DNA of 64,000 bases from Micromonospora sp. WMMD1128 (GTDB lineage Bacteria > Actinomycetota > Actinomycetes > Mycobacteriales > Micromonosporaceae), in NCBI RefSeq assembly GCF_027497235.1, contig NZ_CP114902.1, positions 6,722,001-6,786,000 of the forward strand, written 5' to 3'. The notes below the pieces were generated by a model that was not told where the DNA came from, ran no database searches, and saw only the letters and a list, made by a program, of their open reading frames with translations. Both the position numbers and the translations under genes were made by a program. This document shows positions 53,647-62,313 of the stretch, in pieces. Numbering within the stretch: position 1 is the first letter of the stretch; every line of letters begins with the position of its first letter.

Positions 53647-54842
53647 CGCGCCGGGTCCGGCTCTCCCCGGTCGACCTGCTCGACGTGGGACTGCTCGGCA
53701 TCCGTACCCGCAAGGCGAGGGCCGCGTTCTCGGCGTTGGGCATCGCGATCGGCATCGCCACCACGGTCCTCGTCACCGGCGTACCGGCCTCCGGCCAGGC
53801 GGCGCTGCTGCGCGAACTCTCCGCCCTGGGCACCGACCACCTCCAGGCCATGGCGCAGCCCAACCGGGACTCACCGCCGGAGTTTCCCGCGGAGTCCGTG
53901 ACGATGGTCAAGCGCATCGGGCCGGTCACGGCCGCGAGCGCGGTCGCGAACACCCATGCGCTGGTACGCCGCAACGACCGCGTCGACGCCACGGACGGCT
54001 CCGGCCTGACCGTGCTCGCCGCCCGCCCGGACCTGCTGCGGGCGGTCGACGGGAAGGTGCGCGCCGGGCGGTGGCTGGACGCGGTCACGGAGCGGTTCCC
54101 GACCGTGGTGCTCGGCTCCGTGGCCGCCACCCGCCTGGGTTTCGCGGATCTGCCCACCACCGGCGGTCCCGGCCCGTCCGTGTTCATCGGCGACAGGTGG
54201 TTCACCGTCGTCGGCATCCTCGCCCGGATGCCGCTCTCGCCGGACCTGGACCGCTCGGTGCTGGTCGGCTGGGAGGCGGCCCGTAGCCACCTCCGCTTCG
54301 ACGGGCGTCCCACGGTCATCTACCTGCGGTGCCGGGAGTCGGCGGTCGAGGCCGTCCGGGAGGTCCTGCCGGCCACCATCTCACCCGTCGAACCCGGGCA
54401 GGTGGTGGTCACCCGCCCGTCGGACGCCCTCGCGGCGAAGCGGGCCACCGAGAGCAACTTCTCCACCCTGTTCCTCGGCCTGGCCGCGATCGCGCTGCTG
54501 GTCGGCGGCATCGGCGTGGCGAACACGATGGTGGTCTCGGTGCTGGAGCGGCGCACCGAGATCGGCCTGCGTCGCGCGTTGGGCGCGCACCGCGGCCAGA
54601 TCCGCGCCCAGTTCCTCACCGAGTCGGCCGCGCTCGCCGCGCTCGGTGGTGCCGCCGGGACCCTGATCGGTGTGGCCGTGACCGCCGGTTACGCGACCTG
54701 GCAGGGCTGGCCGGTCGTGGTCTCGGTGCCGGCGACGCTCGCAGGGCTCGGTGGCGCGGTCGTGGTCGGTGTGCTCGCCGGTGTCTACCCGTCGATCCGG
54801 GCGTCCCGTCTCACGCCGACCGAGGCGCTCGCCTCGACCTGA
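53643..54842 (+). CDS. MacB-type FtsX-domain ABC permease
   Basis: A 399-residue permease: TM1 near the N-terminus ([22 protein letters not shown]), a MacB-type periplasmic domain of about 230 residues, and three C-terminal TMs in the FtsX domain ([39 protein letters not shown], then [18 protein letters not shown] and [20 protein letters not shown]). With the preceding two genes it forms a tripartite-like exporter adapted to a Gram-positive envelope. Targets of such systems include peptides and antibiotics; none can be inferred here. The GTG start overlaps the ATPase stop. Confidence 0.94.
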   Translation: MTRRVRLSPVDLLDVGLLGIRTRKARAAFSALGIAIGIATTVLVTGVPASGQAALLRELSALGTDHLQAMAQPNRDSPPEFPAESVTMVKRIGPVTAASAVANTHALVRRNDRVDATDGSGLTVLAARPDLLRAVDGKVRAGRWLDAVTERFPTVVLGSVAATRLGFADLPTTGGPGPSVFIGDRWFTVVGILARMPLSPDLDRSVLVGWEAARSHLRFDGRPTVIYLRCRESAVEAVREVLPATISPVEPGQVVVTRPSDALAAKRATESNFSTLFLGLAAIALLVGGIGVANTMVVSVLERRTEIGLRRALGAHRGQIRAQFLTESAALAALGGAAGTLIGVAVTAGYATWQGWPVVVSVPATLAGLGGAVVVGVLAGVYPSIRASRLTPTEALAST

Positions 54843-54859
54843 GGCATGCCGGAGTACGA

Positions 54860-54894
54860 CCGGAGGCGCCACCCGGTGCGGGTGGCGCCTCCGG
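54860..54894. terminator. Bidirectional hairpin terminator
   Basis: A 15-bp perfect stem (CCGGAGGCGCCACCC and complement) with loop GGTGC lies between the convergent permease and lipoprotein genes. Confidence 0.82.
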
Positions 54895-54905
54895 TGTCGA
54901 GGGGG

Positions 54906-55451
54906 TTACTTCCGCTTGGCGGTGACCTCCCGCTCGCACTCCGGCGAGAGCTCCATCCCCTTCGAGATCGACCGCGCGTCGTTCTGCTTGCCGCCGAACG
55001 CCCAGCCCGGACCGTCGGCGTTCACCTCGACGTACCGGACGCCCTTCTTCTTGAGGCACGCGACGACGTCGCGGGCGAAGTCCTTCGCCTCCGGATTGGC
55101 CGGGTCGAACTCCCACGGCGGCAGCGGCATGAAGTTCTCGCAGGCATTGTTCGCCGCGCCGGCCCGGCCCGTGGTGAGACCTTCGACCCGGCTCCTCTTG
55201 GTGTCGAAGCCGTGCTCGGACATGCACTTCTCGTACGGCTCGTAGAGGGCCTTGGTGTCCTCGGGGGTGTCGTCGAGGCGGGCGCGAGGCCGTTCCACCT
55301 TCGGTGCCGAGGTCGCGGCGGCGGGTGTCTCGGTGCGGAGCGTGGCCACCTCGGCCTCGCCGGTGTCCGCCCGGTCGTCGTCGGGGGTCGAGCACCCGGC
55401 GCCGCCGATCGTGACCGCCACCACGAGCGCGGCCATCGCGTACTTCCTCAT
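54906..55451 (-). CDS. Lipoprotein of unknown function
   Basis: A 181-residue lipoprotein with signal peptide MRKYAMAALVVAVTIGGAGC (lipobox Cys20). A charged, Thr-rich linker is followed by a compact domain with four Cys (YEKCMSEHGF, NNACENFMP, VACLKKKGV, PECEREV) that could form two disulfides. The pattern CMxxxGxx ... ACLKxxGxxxxV resembles a widespread actinobacterial lipoprotein family of unknown role; similar Cys-Met-xxx-Gly elements occur in the sensor part of the kinase at 49.2-51.0 kb. The gene directly follows the MacAB-like operon in convergent orientation. Confidence 0.8.
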   Translation of the reverse strand: MRKYAMAALVVAVTIGGAGCSTPDDDRADTGEAEVATLRTETPAAATSAPKVERPRARLDDTPEDTKALYEPYEKCMSEHGFDTKRSRVEGLTTGRAGAANNACENFMPLPPWEFDPANPEAKDFARDVVACLKKKGVRYVEVNADGPGWAFGGKQNDARSISKGMELSPECEREVTAKRK

Positions 55452-55866
55452 CCTGACGCCTTCCTGTCGGGCCCGCGGAGTGGTGCGGGGCTACCGATGC
55501 CCAGGGTCGCCGCAAGTTGTCAGGAAGCTGTTTGTCGCGCATCGCACACGTAACGCCCGTCGGCCGGAGCATGCGCGGGAGTCGATGTTAACGCCATCAT
55601 GGCGTCGATGCGCCGGCGGTCCGGCACCGGCGGGCAGGGGTGATGCCCGTGGAATCGGGGCCTTCGGCAGGTGTCGATCGATGATTCGGGGAAGTTACGA
55701 CTTGACGAACGCCATGTTATCGCCCACATTCGATGGTCAAGGACGAGGCTGGGGCTTTCCGGGCAGGTCTGCCTTGTCGAGATCGCACGCGTACCCAACG
55801 TGCACGAGATCTTGTTAGCGCTAACACTCGGACGGGTCCGTCCGGGTCAGGCCATCGAGGAGGATC
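55452..55866. other. Intergenic region with regulatory palindromes
   Basis: About 415 bases between divergent lipoprotein and GH62 genes. It contains a 15-base palindrome ACGCCATCATGGCGT (55591-55605), a possible -35 TTGACG at 55702 with CACATT 17 bases later, the LacI-type operator listed separately, and GGACGG-GT-CCGTCC (55830-55843). No coding frame here is convincing. Confidence 0.5.
55813..55826. promoter_or_regulatory. Perfect LacI-type operator TGTTAGCGCTAACA
   Basis: A 14-base perfect palindrome with the central CG typical of LacI-family sugar repressor sites lies 40 bp before the GH62 arabinofuranosidase start. It probably mediates induction by arabinose- or xylose-containing oligosaccharides. 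The repressor gene is not in this window. Confidence 0.75.
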
Positions 55867-57399
55867 ATGTTCGCCTTTGCTAGAACCCCGTCGGATGCGC
55901 CGCCGCGGCGGCGCAGATGGATGCCGCGGGTCGTCGCGGCCGGCGTGACGGCCGTGTTGGCAGGCGTCGGCGCCACGGCGGTGATGTCGACCCCCGCCGC
56001 CGCGGCCTCGGTCGACACCAGCGCCTGGTATGTGCTCGTCAACCGCAACAGCGGCAAGGCCCTGGACGTCTACAACCTGGCCACGAACGACGGCGCGCGG
56101 ATCGTGCAGTGGGCGCGCAACAACGGCAACCAGCAGCAGTGGCAGTTCGTCGACTCGGGCGGCGGCTACTACCGGCTGCGGTCCCGGCTGTCCGGCAAGG
56201 TGCTCGACGTCTACAACTTCTCCACCGCCAACGGCGCCAACATCGTGCAGTGGTCCGACGGCAACGGGACCAACCAGCAGTTCCGGCTGGCCGACTCCGA
56301 CAGCGGCTACGTCCGGCTGATCAACCGGAACAGCAACAAGGTGGTCGAGGTGCAGGGCGCCTCGACCGCCGACGGCGGCAGCATCGTCCAGTACGACGAC
56401 TGGAACGGCAGCAACCAGCAGTGGCAGCTCGTCCGCGTCGACGGCGGGGGCAACCCCACCACGCCGCCGACCACGCCCCCGCCGGGTGGCACGTGCAACC
56501 TGCCGTCGAGCTACCGCTGGTCCTCGACCGGCGCGCTCGCGCAGCCCAAGTCGGGCTGGGCGTCGTTGAAGGACTTCACCGTCGCGCCCTACAACGGTAA
56601 GCACCTGGTCTACGCCACCACGCACGACTTCGGTTCGTCGTGGGGCTCGATGAACTTCAGCCCGTTCACCAACTGGTCCGACATGGCCTCGGCCAGCCAG
56701 AACGGCATGAACCAGGGCACCGTCGCACCCACCCTGTTCTACTTCGCCCCCCGCAACATCTGGGTCCTGACCTACCAGTGGGGCGGCACGGCGTTCTCCT
56801 ACAAGACCTCGTCCGACCCGACCAACCCCAACGGCTGGTCCTCGGCACAACCCCTGTTCACCGGCAGCATCTCCGGCTCCGGCACCGGCCCGATCGACCA
56901 GACGATCATCGGTGACAGCCAGAACATGTACCTGTTCTTCGCCGGCGACAACGGCAAGATCTACCGCGCCAGCATGCCGATCGGGAACTTCCCCGGCAAC
57001 TTCGGCTCCAACTACACCACCATCATGAGCGACAGCACGAACAACCTGTTCGAAGCCGTCCAGGTCTACAAACTCCAAGGACAGACCCGCTACCTCATGA
57101 TCGTCGAAGCCATCGGCTCCCAGGGCCGCTACTTCCGCTCCTTCACCGCCACCAGCCTGGGCGGCTCCTGGACCCCCAACGCCACCAGCGAGAGCAACCC
57201 CTTCGCCGGCAAGGCCAACAGCGGCGCCACCTGGACCAACGACATCAGCCACGGCGAACTCATCCGCACCACCGCCGACCAGACCTTCACCGTCGACCCC
57301 TGCAACCTCCAACTCCTCTACCAGGGCCGCTCCCCCAACTCCGGCGGCGACTACGGCCTCCTGCCCTACCGCCCGGGCCTGCTCACCCTCCAGCGCTGA
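55867..57399 (+). CDS. Secreted GH62 alpha-L-arabinofuranosidase with CBM13 ricin-type lectin
   Basis: A 510-residue secreted enzyme. A long basic signal peptide ends near STPAAAAS (about residue 46). A ricin-B-type CBM13 of about 135 residues follows, with three repeats each carrying a QxW-like motif (NQQQWQF, TNQQFRL, NQQWQLV), then a Pro/Thr linker. The GH62 domain runs from about residue 205 ([22 protein letters not shown]) to the end, with [32 protein letters not shown] (catalytic Asp in the first strand), [19 protein letters not shown] and [12 protein letters not shown]. It removes arabinose from arabinoxylan. The ATG has GAGGAGG upstream. Controlled by the upstream LacI-type site. Confidence 0.95.
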   Translation: MFAFARTPSDAPPRRRRWMPRVVAAGVTAVLAGVGATAVMSTPAAAASVDTSAWYVLVNRNSGKALDVYNLATNDGARIVQWARNNGNQQQWQFVDSGGGYYRLRSRLSGKVLDVYNFSTANGANIVQWSDGNGTNQQFRLADSDSGYVRLINRNSNKVVEVQGASTADGGSIVQYDDWNGSNQQWQLVRVDGGGNPTTPPTTPPPGGTCNLPSSYRWSSTGALAQPKSGWASLKDFTVAPYNGKHLVYATTHDFGSSWGSMNFSPFTNWSDMASASQNGMNQGTVAPTLFYFAPRNIWVLTYQWGGTAFSYKTSSDPTNPNGWSSAQPLFTGSISGSGTGPIDQTIIGDSQNMYLFFAGDNGKIYRASMPIGNFPGNFGSNYTTIMSDSTNNLFEAVQVYKLQGQTRYLMIVEAIGSQGRYFRSFTATSLGGSWTPNATSESNPFAGKANSGATWTNDISHGELIRTTADQTFTVDPCNLQLLYQGRSPNSGGDYGLLPYRPGLLTLQR

Positions 57400-57422
57400 T
57401 CAAGCCGAACACCTGACAACCG

Positions 57423-57454
57423 AGGGCCGGTCTCCCGAAAGGGGGGCCGGCCCT
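57423..57454. terminator. Hairpin terminator with GAAA tetraloop
   Basis: A 14-bp stem (AGGGCCGGTCTCCC against GGGGGGCCGGCCCT, two G-T pairs) closes on GAAA, just after the GH62 gene and facing modC. Confidence 0.75.
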
Positions 57455-57461
57455 TCAGGCG

Positions 57462-57652
57462 AGAGGGGCACCCGGTCGGCTTGACCCCGGCGGGGCGGCC
57501 GGAGGCCGAGTCAGTCGGGAGGGGCGCGGCTCCCGGTCGTCTTGACGGCCCGGCAGGGGCGGCCGGAGGTCGAGTGAGGCCGGAGGAGCGGGGCGGCCGG
57601 AGGTCGGGTCAGGCGGGGTAGGCGCGGGTCTCGGTCGCCTTGACGGCGGCCC
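57462..57652. repeat. Degenerate tandem repeats spanning the modC 3' end
   Basis: GGGGCGGCCGGAGG followed by a CGAGT-like tail occurs three times (about 57492, 57556 and 57591). A second element of the form CGG.TC.CGGTCG.CTTGACGGC occurs at about 57526 and 57624, with a worn copy at about 57471. The unit is about 64 bp. The rightmost copy is the last codons of modC, so the non-coding copies look like duplications of the gene's tail. Confidence 0.65.
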
Positions 57653-58667
57653 ACACGGAGCGGCCGGGCACCAGATCGAGGTGGCTGGCGGCGGCCGGGG
57701 TGACGTCGGCGGCGACCGCGATCGGGCCGTCGAGCTGCACTCGCAGGTTGTCGCCATGGCGTTGCAGCCCGGCGATGACGGCCGGCCAGGTGTTGCGCGG
57801 GCTGCCGTCCGGCCGGCGCGGATGCAGCGCGACGGCCGAGGGCGGGAACGCGACGAACGCGTCCCCGTGCAGAGCGTCGGCGACGGCGAGGGTGAGCCGG
57901 TCGTCGACGCGGACGGTGTGCCCGTCGGCGGTGCCGCGATAGAGGTTGAGTCCGACCAGGCGGGCGACGTAGTCGGTTCGCGGCTGCGCGGTGATGGCGG
58001 CGGCGTCGCCGCTTTGCACCATCCGGCCGTCCTCGACGATGACGAGCCGGTCGGCCAGGACCAGCGCGTCGAGCGGATCGTGGGTGACCAGCAGCGTGGC
58101 GCCGGCATGGTCGCCGAGATGCCGGTGGAGTGCGGCGCGGGTGTCGAGCCGGGTGCGGGCGTCGAGCGCGGCGAGCGGTTCGTCGAGCAGCAGCAGCACC
58201 GGGTCGACGGCCAGGGCCCGGGCGAGCGCGACCCGCTGGGCCTGCCCGCCGGAGAGCTGTCTCGGCTTGCGGCGCGACTGGTCGCCCAGACCGACCCGGT
58301 CCAGCCAGTCGTCGGCGAGACGACGGGCGGCACGCCGGTCGGCGCCATGGCGGCGCGGCCCGAAGGCGACGTTGTCCCGCGCGCTCAGGTGCGGGAAGAG
58401 GAGATAGTCCTGGAAGACCACGCCGATCGGGCGGTGCTCGGGGGGTGTCCAGAGACGCTTGTCGGGCCGGTCCACGGTGCGGCTGGCGAGCGCGAGGTGG
58501 CCCGCGCCCAGTGGTTGCAGGCCGGCGAGGGCGCGCAGGGCGGTGGTCTTGCCGGCCCCGTTGGGGCCGAGCAGTGCGACCACCTCGCCGGCCTCGATCC
58601 GCAGCGGCAGGTCCAGGCGGAAGGTGCCCCGGTCGACGACCAGGTGCGCGTCCACGACCGGGCTCAT
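57609..58667 (-). CDS. modC: Molybdate ABC transporter ATP-binding protein
   Basis: A 352-residue ATPase: Walker A GPNGAGKTT, Q-loop VVFQDYLLFPHLSA, signature LSGGQAQRVALARAL, Walker B LLLLDEPLAALD, H-loop LVTHDPLDALVLAD, then a C-terminal TOBE/Mop-like domain (NTWPAVIAGLQRHGDNLRVQLDGPIAVAADVTPAAASHLDLVPGRSVWAAVKATE compressed). It energises molybdate uptake. The ATG overlaps the modB stop (ATGA). Near-duplicates of its last codons follow the gene. Confidence 0.93.
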   Translation of the reverse strand: MSPVVDAHLVVDRGTFRLDLPLRIEAGEVVALLGPNGAGKTTALRALAGLQPLGAGHLALASRTVDRPDKRLWTPPEHRPIGVVFQDYLLFPHLSARDNVAFGPRRHGADRRAARRLADDWLDRVGLGDQSRRKPRQLSGGQAQRVALARALAVDPVLLLLDEPLAALDARTRLDTRAALHRHLGDHAGATLLVTHDPLDALVLADRLVIVEDGRMVQSGDAAAITAQPRTDYVARLVGLNLYRGTADGHTVRVDDRLTLAVADALHGDAFVAFPPSAVALHPRRPDGSPRNTWPAVIAGLQRHGDNLRVQLDGPIAVAADVTPAAASHLDLVPGRSVWAAVKATETRAYPA

Positions 58668-59515
58668 GCGCTGGTGATCCACTTGTCGCGCAGGCCGGCG
58701 AGGATGGCCACCGACACGGCCAGCAGGACCAGGCTGAGCACGACCGCGCCGTCCAGGTCCCCACCCTCGATGGTCTGGTAGACGGCCAGCGGCATGGTCT
58801 GGGTGATGCCGGGATAGTTGCCGGCGAAGGTGATCGTGGCGCCGAACTCGCCCAACGCGCGCGCCCAGCACAGCACCGCTCCGGCGGCCACGCCCGGCGC
58901 GACCAGGGGCAGCGTGACGTGGGTGAAGATGGTCCAGCGTCCGGCGCCGAGGGTGGCGGCGGCCTCCTCGTAGCGGGCGTCGGCCCCGCGTAGTGCGCCC
59001 TCCACGGCGATGACCAGGAACGGCATGGCGACGAACGCCTCGGCGACGACCACCCCGGTGGTGGTGAACGGCAACGTGAACCCGAACGTGGCGTCCAGCC
59101 ACTCGCCGACCAGGCCGCGGCGCCCGAACACCAGCAGCAGCGCCACCCCGCCCACCACCGGTGGCAGCACCAGCGGCACCGTGACCAGCGCGCGGACCAG
59201 CCGGCGGCCCGGGAAACGGGTGCGGGCCAGCAGCCACGCCAGCGGAATGCCCAGCAGCAGGCACACGACGGTGGCGGCGGTGGCGGTCTGCAACGACAGC
59301 CGCAGCGCGGTCAGCGCACCGGGTTCGGTGAGCCGCTGCGGCAGGCTGGCCCACGGGGCGCGGACCACCAGCCCGGCCAGGGGCAGCACCAGGAACAGCA
59401 GGCCCACCACAGCCGGCACCAGCAGACCCACCGGCACCCGCTGCCCCCGACCGCGGCGCGACGACCCGGCCGGTTCGGGCCGTACCGCCGTGCCGTTTCC
59501 GCCGGTCGAGGTCAT
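58664..59515 (-). CDS. modB: Molybdate ABC transporter permease
   Basis: A 283-residue permease with about six TM helices, the binding-protein-dependent EAA motif region EEAAATLGAGRWTIFTHVTLPL (about residues 195-216) and the ModB-like ALGEFGATITFAGNYPGITQTMPLAVY. It lies 5 bp after modA and is coupled to modC. The product forms the membrane channel of the molybdate importer. Confidence 0.94.
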   Translation of the reverse strand: MTSTGGNGTAVRPEPAGSSRRGRGQRVPVGLLVPAVVGLLFLVLPLAGLVVRAPWASLPQRLTEPGALTALRLSLQTATAATVVCLLLGIPLAWLLARTRFPGRRLVRALVTVPLVLPPVVGGVALLLVFGRRGLVGEWLDATFGFTLPFTTTGVVVAEAFVAMPFLVIAVEGALRGADARYEEAAATLGAGRWTIFTHVTLPLVAPGVAAGAVLCWARALGEFGATITFAGNYPGITQTMPLAVYQTIEGGDLDGAVVLSLVLLAVSVAILAGLRDKWITSA

Positions 59516-59520
59516 CGCCG

Positions 59521-60321
59521 CTACGGGGCCTGGAAACCGGCGGCGGTCAGGACGGCCATGCCCCGGTCGGACCGCACGTAGGCGACGAAGGCCCGCGCGG
59601 CGGGCTTGTTGGGGGCGTTCTTCAGCACGACGATCGGGTAGTCGTTGATCGCGCCGGCGGATTCGGGGAACTCCACCCCGTCCACGTCGGCCGTCGCCGC
59701 CCTGATGTCGGTGCGGTAGACCAGGGCCGCGTCGACCTCGCCGAGCTTCACCTTCGACAGCGCGCCCTTGACGTCCTGCTCCAGCGTGACCGGGGTGAGC
59801 TTCACCCGCGCGGCGGTCAGGGCCTTGGTGGCCGCCGCGCCGCAGGGCACCTGCTCGGCGCAGAGCGCCACCTTCAGCCCCGGCCCGGTGAGGTCGGCCA
59901 ACGCCCTGATGCCTTTCGGGTTGCCCTTGGGCACCGCGATGACCAGTTGGTTCCTCACGAACGTGGTCGGCGGCCCGTCGCCGGTGACCGACTGCATGTT
60001 CGTCGGCGAGGCGGAGGCGAACACGTCGGCGGGAGCGCCCTGGTTGATCTGGTTGGCCAGCGCGGAACTGCCGGCGAAGTTGAACGTCACCGTCACACCC
60101 GGGTTGGCGGCTTCGAAGTCCCGGCCGATCCGGGTGAACGACTCGGTGAGCGACGCCGCCGCGAACACGGTTACCGTCCCGGTCGGCCCGGAACCGGAAG
60201 CCGAACCGCCGGGCGCGTCGGTGCCGCCGCCCGCGCAGCCGGCCAGCCCCGCCAGTGCCGTCACGCCGGCCAGTGCGGCGCGGACGAGACGTACGCCGCC
60301 CCGGACCCGGGTCGCAGTCAT
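59521..60321 (-). CDS. modA: Molybdate-binding lipoprotein
   Basis: A 266-residue substrate-binding lipoprotein: signal peptide with lipobox LAGLAGC (about Cys29), a Gly/Ser linker, then VTVFAAASLTESFTRIG, FNFAGSSALANQINQGAPADVFASAS (the anion-binding Ser residues) and GEVDAALVYRTDIRAA, all characteristic of ModA. The ATG overlaps the stop of the regulator gene (ATGA). Confidence 0.95.
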   Translation of the reverse strand: MTATRVRGGVRLVRAALAGVTALAGLAGCAGGGTDAPGGSASGSGPTGTVTVFAAASLTESFTRIGRDFEAANPGVTVTFNFAGSSALANQINQGAPADVFASASPTNMQSVTGDGPPTTFVRNQLVIAVPKGNPKGIRALADLTGPGLKVALCAEQVPCGAAATKALTAARVKLTPVTLEQDVKGALSKVKLGEVDAALVYRTDIRAATADVDGVEFPESAGAINDYPIVVLKNAPNKPAARAFVAYVRSDRGMAVLTAAGFQAP

Positions 60322-60737
60322 GCGCCGACCCGTGCCCGGTGGGCCGGGGCGGACCGCTCCACCACCACGGTGGTCGACTTGATCACCGCGACCGCGACCG
60401 ACCCGACCCGCAGGCCCAACTCCTCGACCGCCTCCCGGCTCATCAGCGAGACGATCCGGAACGGCCCGGCCTGGATGTCCACCTGGGCCATCACGGTGTC
60501 CTTGGCGACCGCGGTCACGATCCCCCGCAGGCGGTTGCGCGCCGAGGACTCCTCCGACCGGCCGTTCGCCTCACCCGCCTGCTCGCGGACGAACCCGGCC
60601 AGCTCGACCCCGTCGATCACCCGGTGGCCCTGCTCGTCGCGTGCGGCGGCCAGCCGGCCCGCGTCGACCCAGCGGCGCACGGTGTCCGCGCTCACGCCGA
60701 GCAACTCCGCGGCCTCCCCGATCCGAAACACCGTCAC
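60318..60737 (-). CDS. Molybdate-responsive regulator: MerR/excisionase-type HTH plus TOBE (Mop) domain
   Basis: A 139-residue protein. The N-terminal helix-turn-helix reads FRIGEAAELLGVSADTVRRWVDAGRL, and a single molybdate-binding TOBE domain follows (NRLRGIVTAVAKDTVMAQVDIQAG ... LGLRVGSVAVAVIKSTTVVVER). It leads the mod operon and probably represses it when molybdate is plentiful; in actinomycetes such proteins replace ModE. The GTG at 60737 begins VTVFRIG; the frame upstream lacks similarity. All four mod genes overlap or nearly touch. Confidence 0.9.
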   Translation of the reverse strand: MTVFRIGEAAELLGVSADTVRRWVDAGRLAAARDEQGHRVIDGVELAGFVREQAGEANGRSEESSARNRLRGIVTAVAKDTVMAQVDIQAGPFRIVSLMSREAVEELGLRVGSVAVAVIKSTTVVVERSAPAHRARVGA

Positions 60738-60819
60738 ACCGCGCACCCTACCCGGGCGCACCTGCCGGTCAAAGGGGCGACATGGCATCGCTTCTGCGAA
60801 GAAGGACAGGATCTATGTT

Positions 60820-60960
60820 CCGCAGATGCGTCCGGACGACCTGATCCGCCAGGTCGTACGCGCCGAGGAGGCCGGCTTCGACTTGGTCTGAGGACAGCAC
60901 CTGCACCTGGAGGACGCGCGGGTGTTCGACCCGCCGGACGCCGGGCCGACCGCCTCCGCG
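60820..60960 (+). pseudogene. Remnant of a luciferase-like (LLM, F420-type) oxidoreductase
   Basis: One frame reads RPDDLIRQVVRAEEAGFDLV, then a TGA stop at 60889, then GQHLHLEDARVFDP. This matches the N-terminal pattern of LLM-class F420-dependent oxidoreductases (PDDLIxxVxxAEEAGFDxVxxSDHLHPW), which should continue for about 300 residues. Only about 45 codons survive and no ribosome site is seen, so it is a gene fragment. Confidence 0.55.
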
Positions 60961-61022
60961 CCCTCGGCGACTGAGTACCCGTACGGATGGCAGGTGCGGC
61001 CGGGGCGACCAGAATTCTCCCC

Positions 61023-61304
61023 ATGCGAACCCGAATCATGATCGCCCTGGCCGCGGTCGGCCTCAGCGGGCTGATGCTCACCACCGGCTGCTCCTACGAG
61101 GAGGCCATCTGCGCCGACGGCGAGTATCCGGCGATCGCGGTCGGCGGCCAGGGCGGCAGCGCCTGCTTCCCGGACGGCCAGGAGCCGACCCCGCCGTACG
61201 TCCGTTACCCGGAGGGGAAGGTCCCGCAGCACGTCGACGACGAGTGGGACGTCTACTGGCGGACCCACGGCATCGACGAGAACAACACCATCATCGAGCG
61301 CTGA
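61023..61304 (+). CDS. Small lipoprotein, SCO0607-like
   Basis: A 93-residue lipoprotein with signal peptide IMIALAAVGLSGLMLTTGC (lipobox Cys about residue 22). Its mature part begins CSYEEAICADGEYPAIAVG and continues with CFPDGQEPTPPYVRYPEGKVPQHVDDEWDVYW, matching the SCO0607 family of streptomycete-type lipoproteins as I remember it. Function unknown. The two further Cys may form a disulfide. Its end overlaps the convergent hydrolase gene by 14 bp. Confidence 0.82.
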   Translation: MRTRIMIALAAVGLSGLMLTTGCSYEEAICADGEYPAIAVGGQGGSACFPDGQEPTPPYVRYPEGKVPQHVDDEWDVYWRTHGIDENNTIIER

Positions 61305-61812
61305 CGAACTCCTCCACCCCGGTGCAGACCCGGCCGAGCGCGTCGGCGGAGCGGGCCAGCGGGCCGGGCACCATCATCGAATGGTCGGCGTCGGCCACCT
61401 CCACCACGTACGGGCTGAGCCGGCGCGCCACCTCGCCGTTCCAGGACCGGTCGGCGGTGCCGCCGGCCAGCAGGAACGGCGCGGTGGCGCGGCCCAGCGG
61501 GTCGCGTACGGCCGCCTCGTGCAGCAGCGGGGTCAGCCAGACCGCCGGGATGCCCCGGTCGGCGGCGAGCGGAGCGGCGAAGCTGCCGAGCGACTTGCCG
61601 ACCAGCAGATCGACGCCGGCGTCGAGGACCGGCGTCAGTTGCTCGGCCACCCAGCCGGGCGCCGCGTCCAGGCGTAGCTCGTCCAGCCGCTGCCAGCTCA
61701 CCTCGTGCACGTCGAAGCCGAGCCGGCGCAGCGCCTCCCCGACGTAGACGAAGAGCGGACCCCGGGTGTCGTAGCCGCGTCCCGGGGCGAGCACCGCCCG
61801 CCGATTCGCCAT
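61291..61812 (-). CDS. Alpha/beta-hydrolase-fold protein
   Basis: A 173-residue small hydrolase: AVLAPGRGYDTRGPLFVYVGEAL at the start, nucleophile elbow LLVGKSLGSFAAPLA (Ser about residue 74), an Asp strand FLLAGGTADRSW and the His in VADADHSMMVPG (about residue 141). A full catalytic triad thus seems present in a minimal fold of the RBBP9/YdeN size. Substrate unknown. The ATG start is at 61812, divergent from the VOC gene. Confidence 0.83.
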   Translation of the reverse strand: MANRRAVLAPGRGYDTRGPLFVYVGEALRRLGFDVHEVSWQRLDELRLDAAPGWVAEQLTPVLDAGVDLLVGKSLGSFAAPLAADRGIPAVWLTPLLHEAAVRDPLGRATAPFLLAGGTADRSWNGEVARRLSPYVVEVADADHSMMVPGPLARSADALGRVCTGVEEFVSAR

Positions 61813-61928
61813 GGTCGTCTCCCTCCCGCCCGGCCGGACCTCACGCTAGCCGCTCGACCGGATCGACGGGGTCCCGTTGCACGCGCAGCGGGACCACCGG
61901 GCCGAGCCCGGCCCGCTAGGGTCCGGTC

Positions 61929-62294
61929 ATGAGCGTGCATCCCCGCGTGGTCACCGACGACTTCCCGGCCACCCTCGCCTTCTACACCGCGCTGCTCGGC
62001 GAGCCGGAGAAGGTGGTCGAGGAGTTCGAGTACGCCGGCTTCGACGCCGCCGGACAGACCGTGCTCGCGCTGCTGGGCCGGCGGGCCGCCGAAGCCGTGC
62101 TCCCGGTCGGCCGGGGCGACGGCGGCGTGCTCGTCGTGGTCCCGGTGTCCGACGTGGACGCAACGGTGTCCGCGCTGCCCGCCGGGACGCTCGTCGCCGA
62201 GCCCGCCGACCGTCCCGGCTGGGGCGTCCGCTCCGCCTACCTGCGTGACCCCGAGGGCAACCTGATCGAGGTGCAGTCCTGGCTGCCCCGCTGA
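61929..62294 (+). CDS. VOC-superfamily (glyoxalase/bleomycin-resistance-like) protein
   Basis: A 121-residue single-domain protein with the paired beta-alpha-beta-beta-beta layout: VVTDDFPATLAFYTALLGEPEKVV in the first module and VPVSDVDATVSALPAG ... WGVRSAYLRDPEGNLIEVQSWL in the second, with the metal-ligand Glu in NLIEVQS. Members bind metal and act in isomerisation or antibiotic sequestration. The exact function cannot be told. Confidence 0.87.
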   Translation: MSVHPRVVTDDFPATLAFYTALLGEPEKVVEEFEYAGFDAAGQTVLALLGRRAAEAVLPVGRGDGGVLVVVPVSDVDATVSALPAGTLVAEPADRPGWGVRSAYLRDPEGNLIEVQSWLPR

Positions 62295-62313
62295 CCGGGC
62301 ACGACCGGCGGGC

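Noticed and set aside
55830..55843. GGACGG-GT-CCGTCC as a terminator or second operator for GH62
   Set aside because: Short GC-only arms are expected by chance at this base composition. Noted only in the region entry.
57455..58348. Pro/Arg/Thr-rich minus-strand frames near modC
   Set aside because: Alternative frames of modC and of the tandem repeats; no hydrophobic core or motif.
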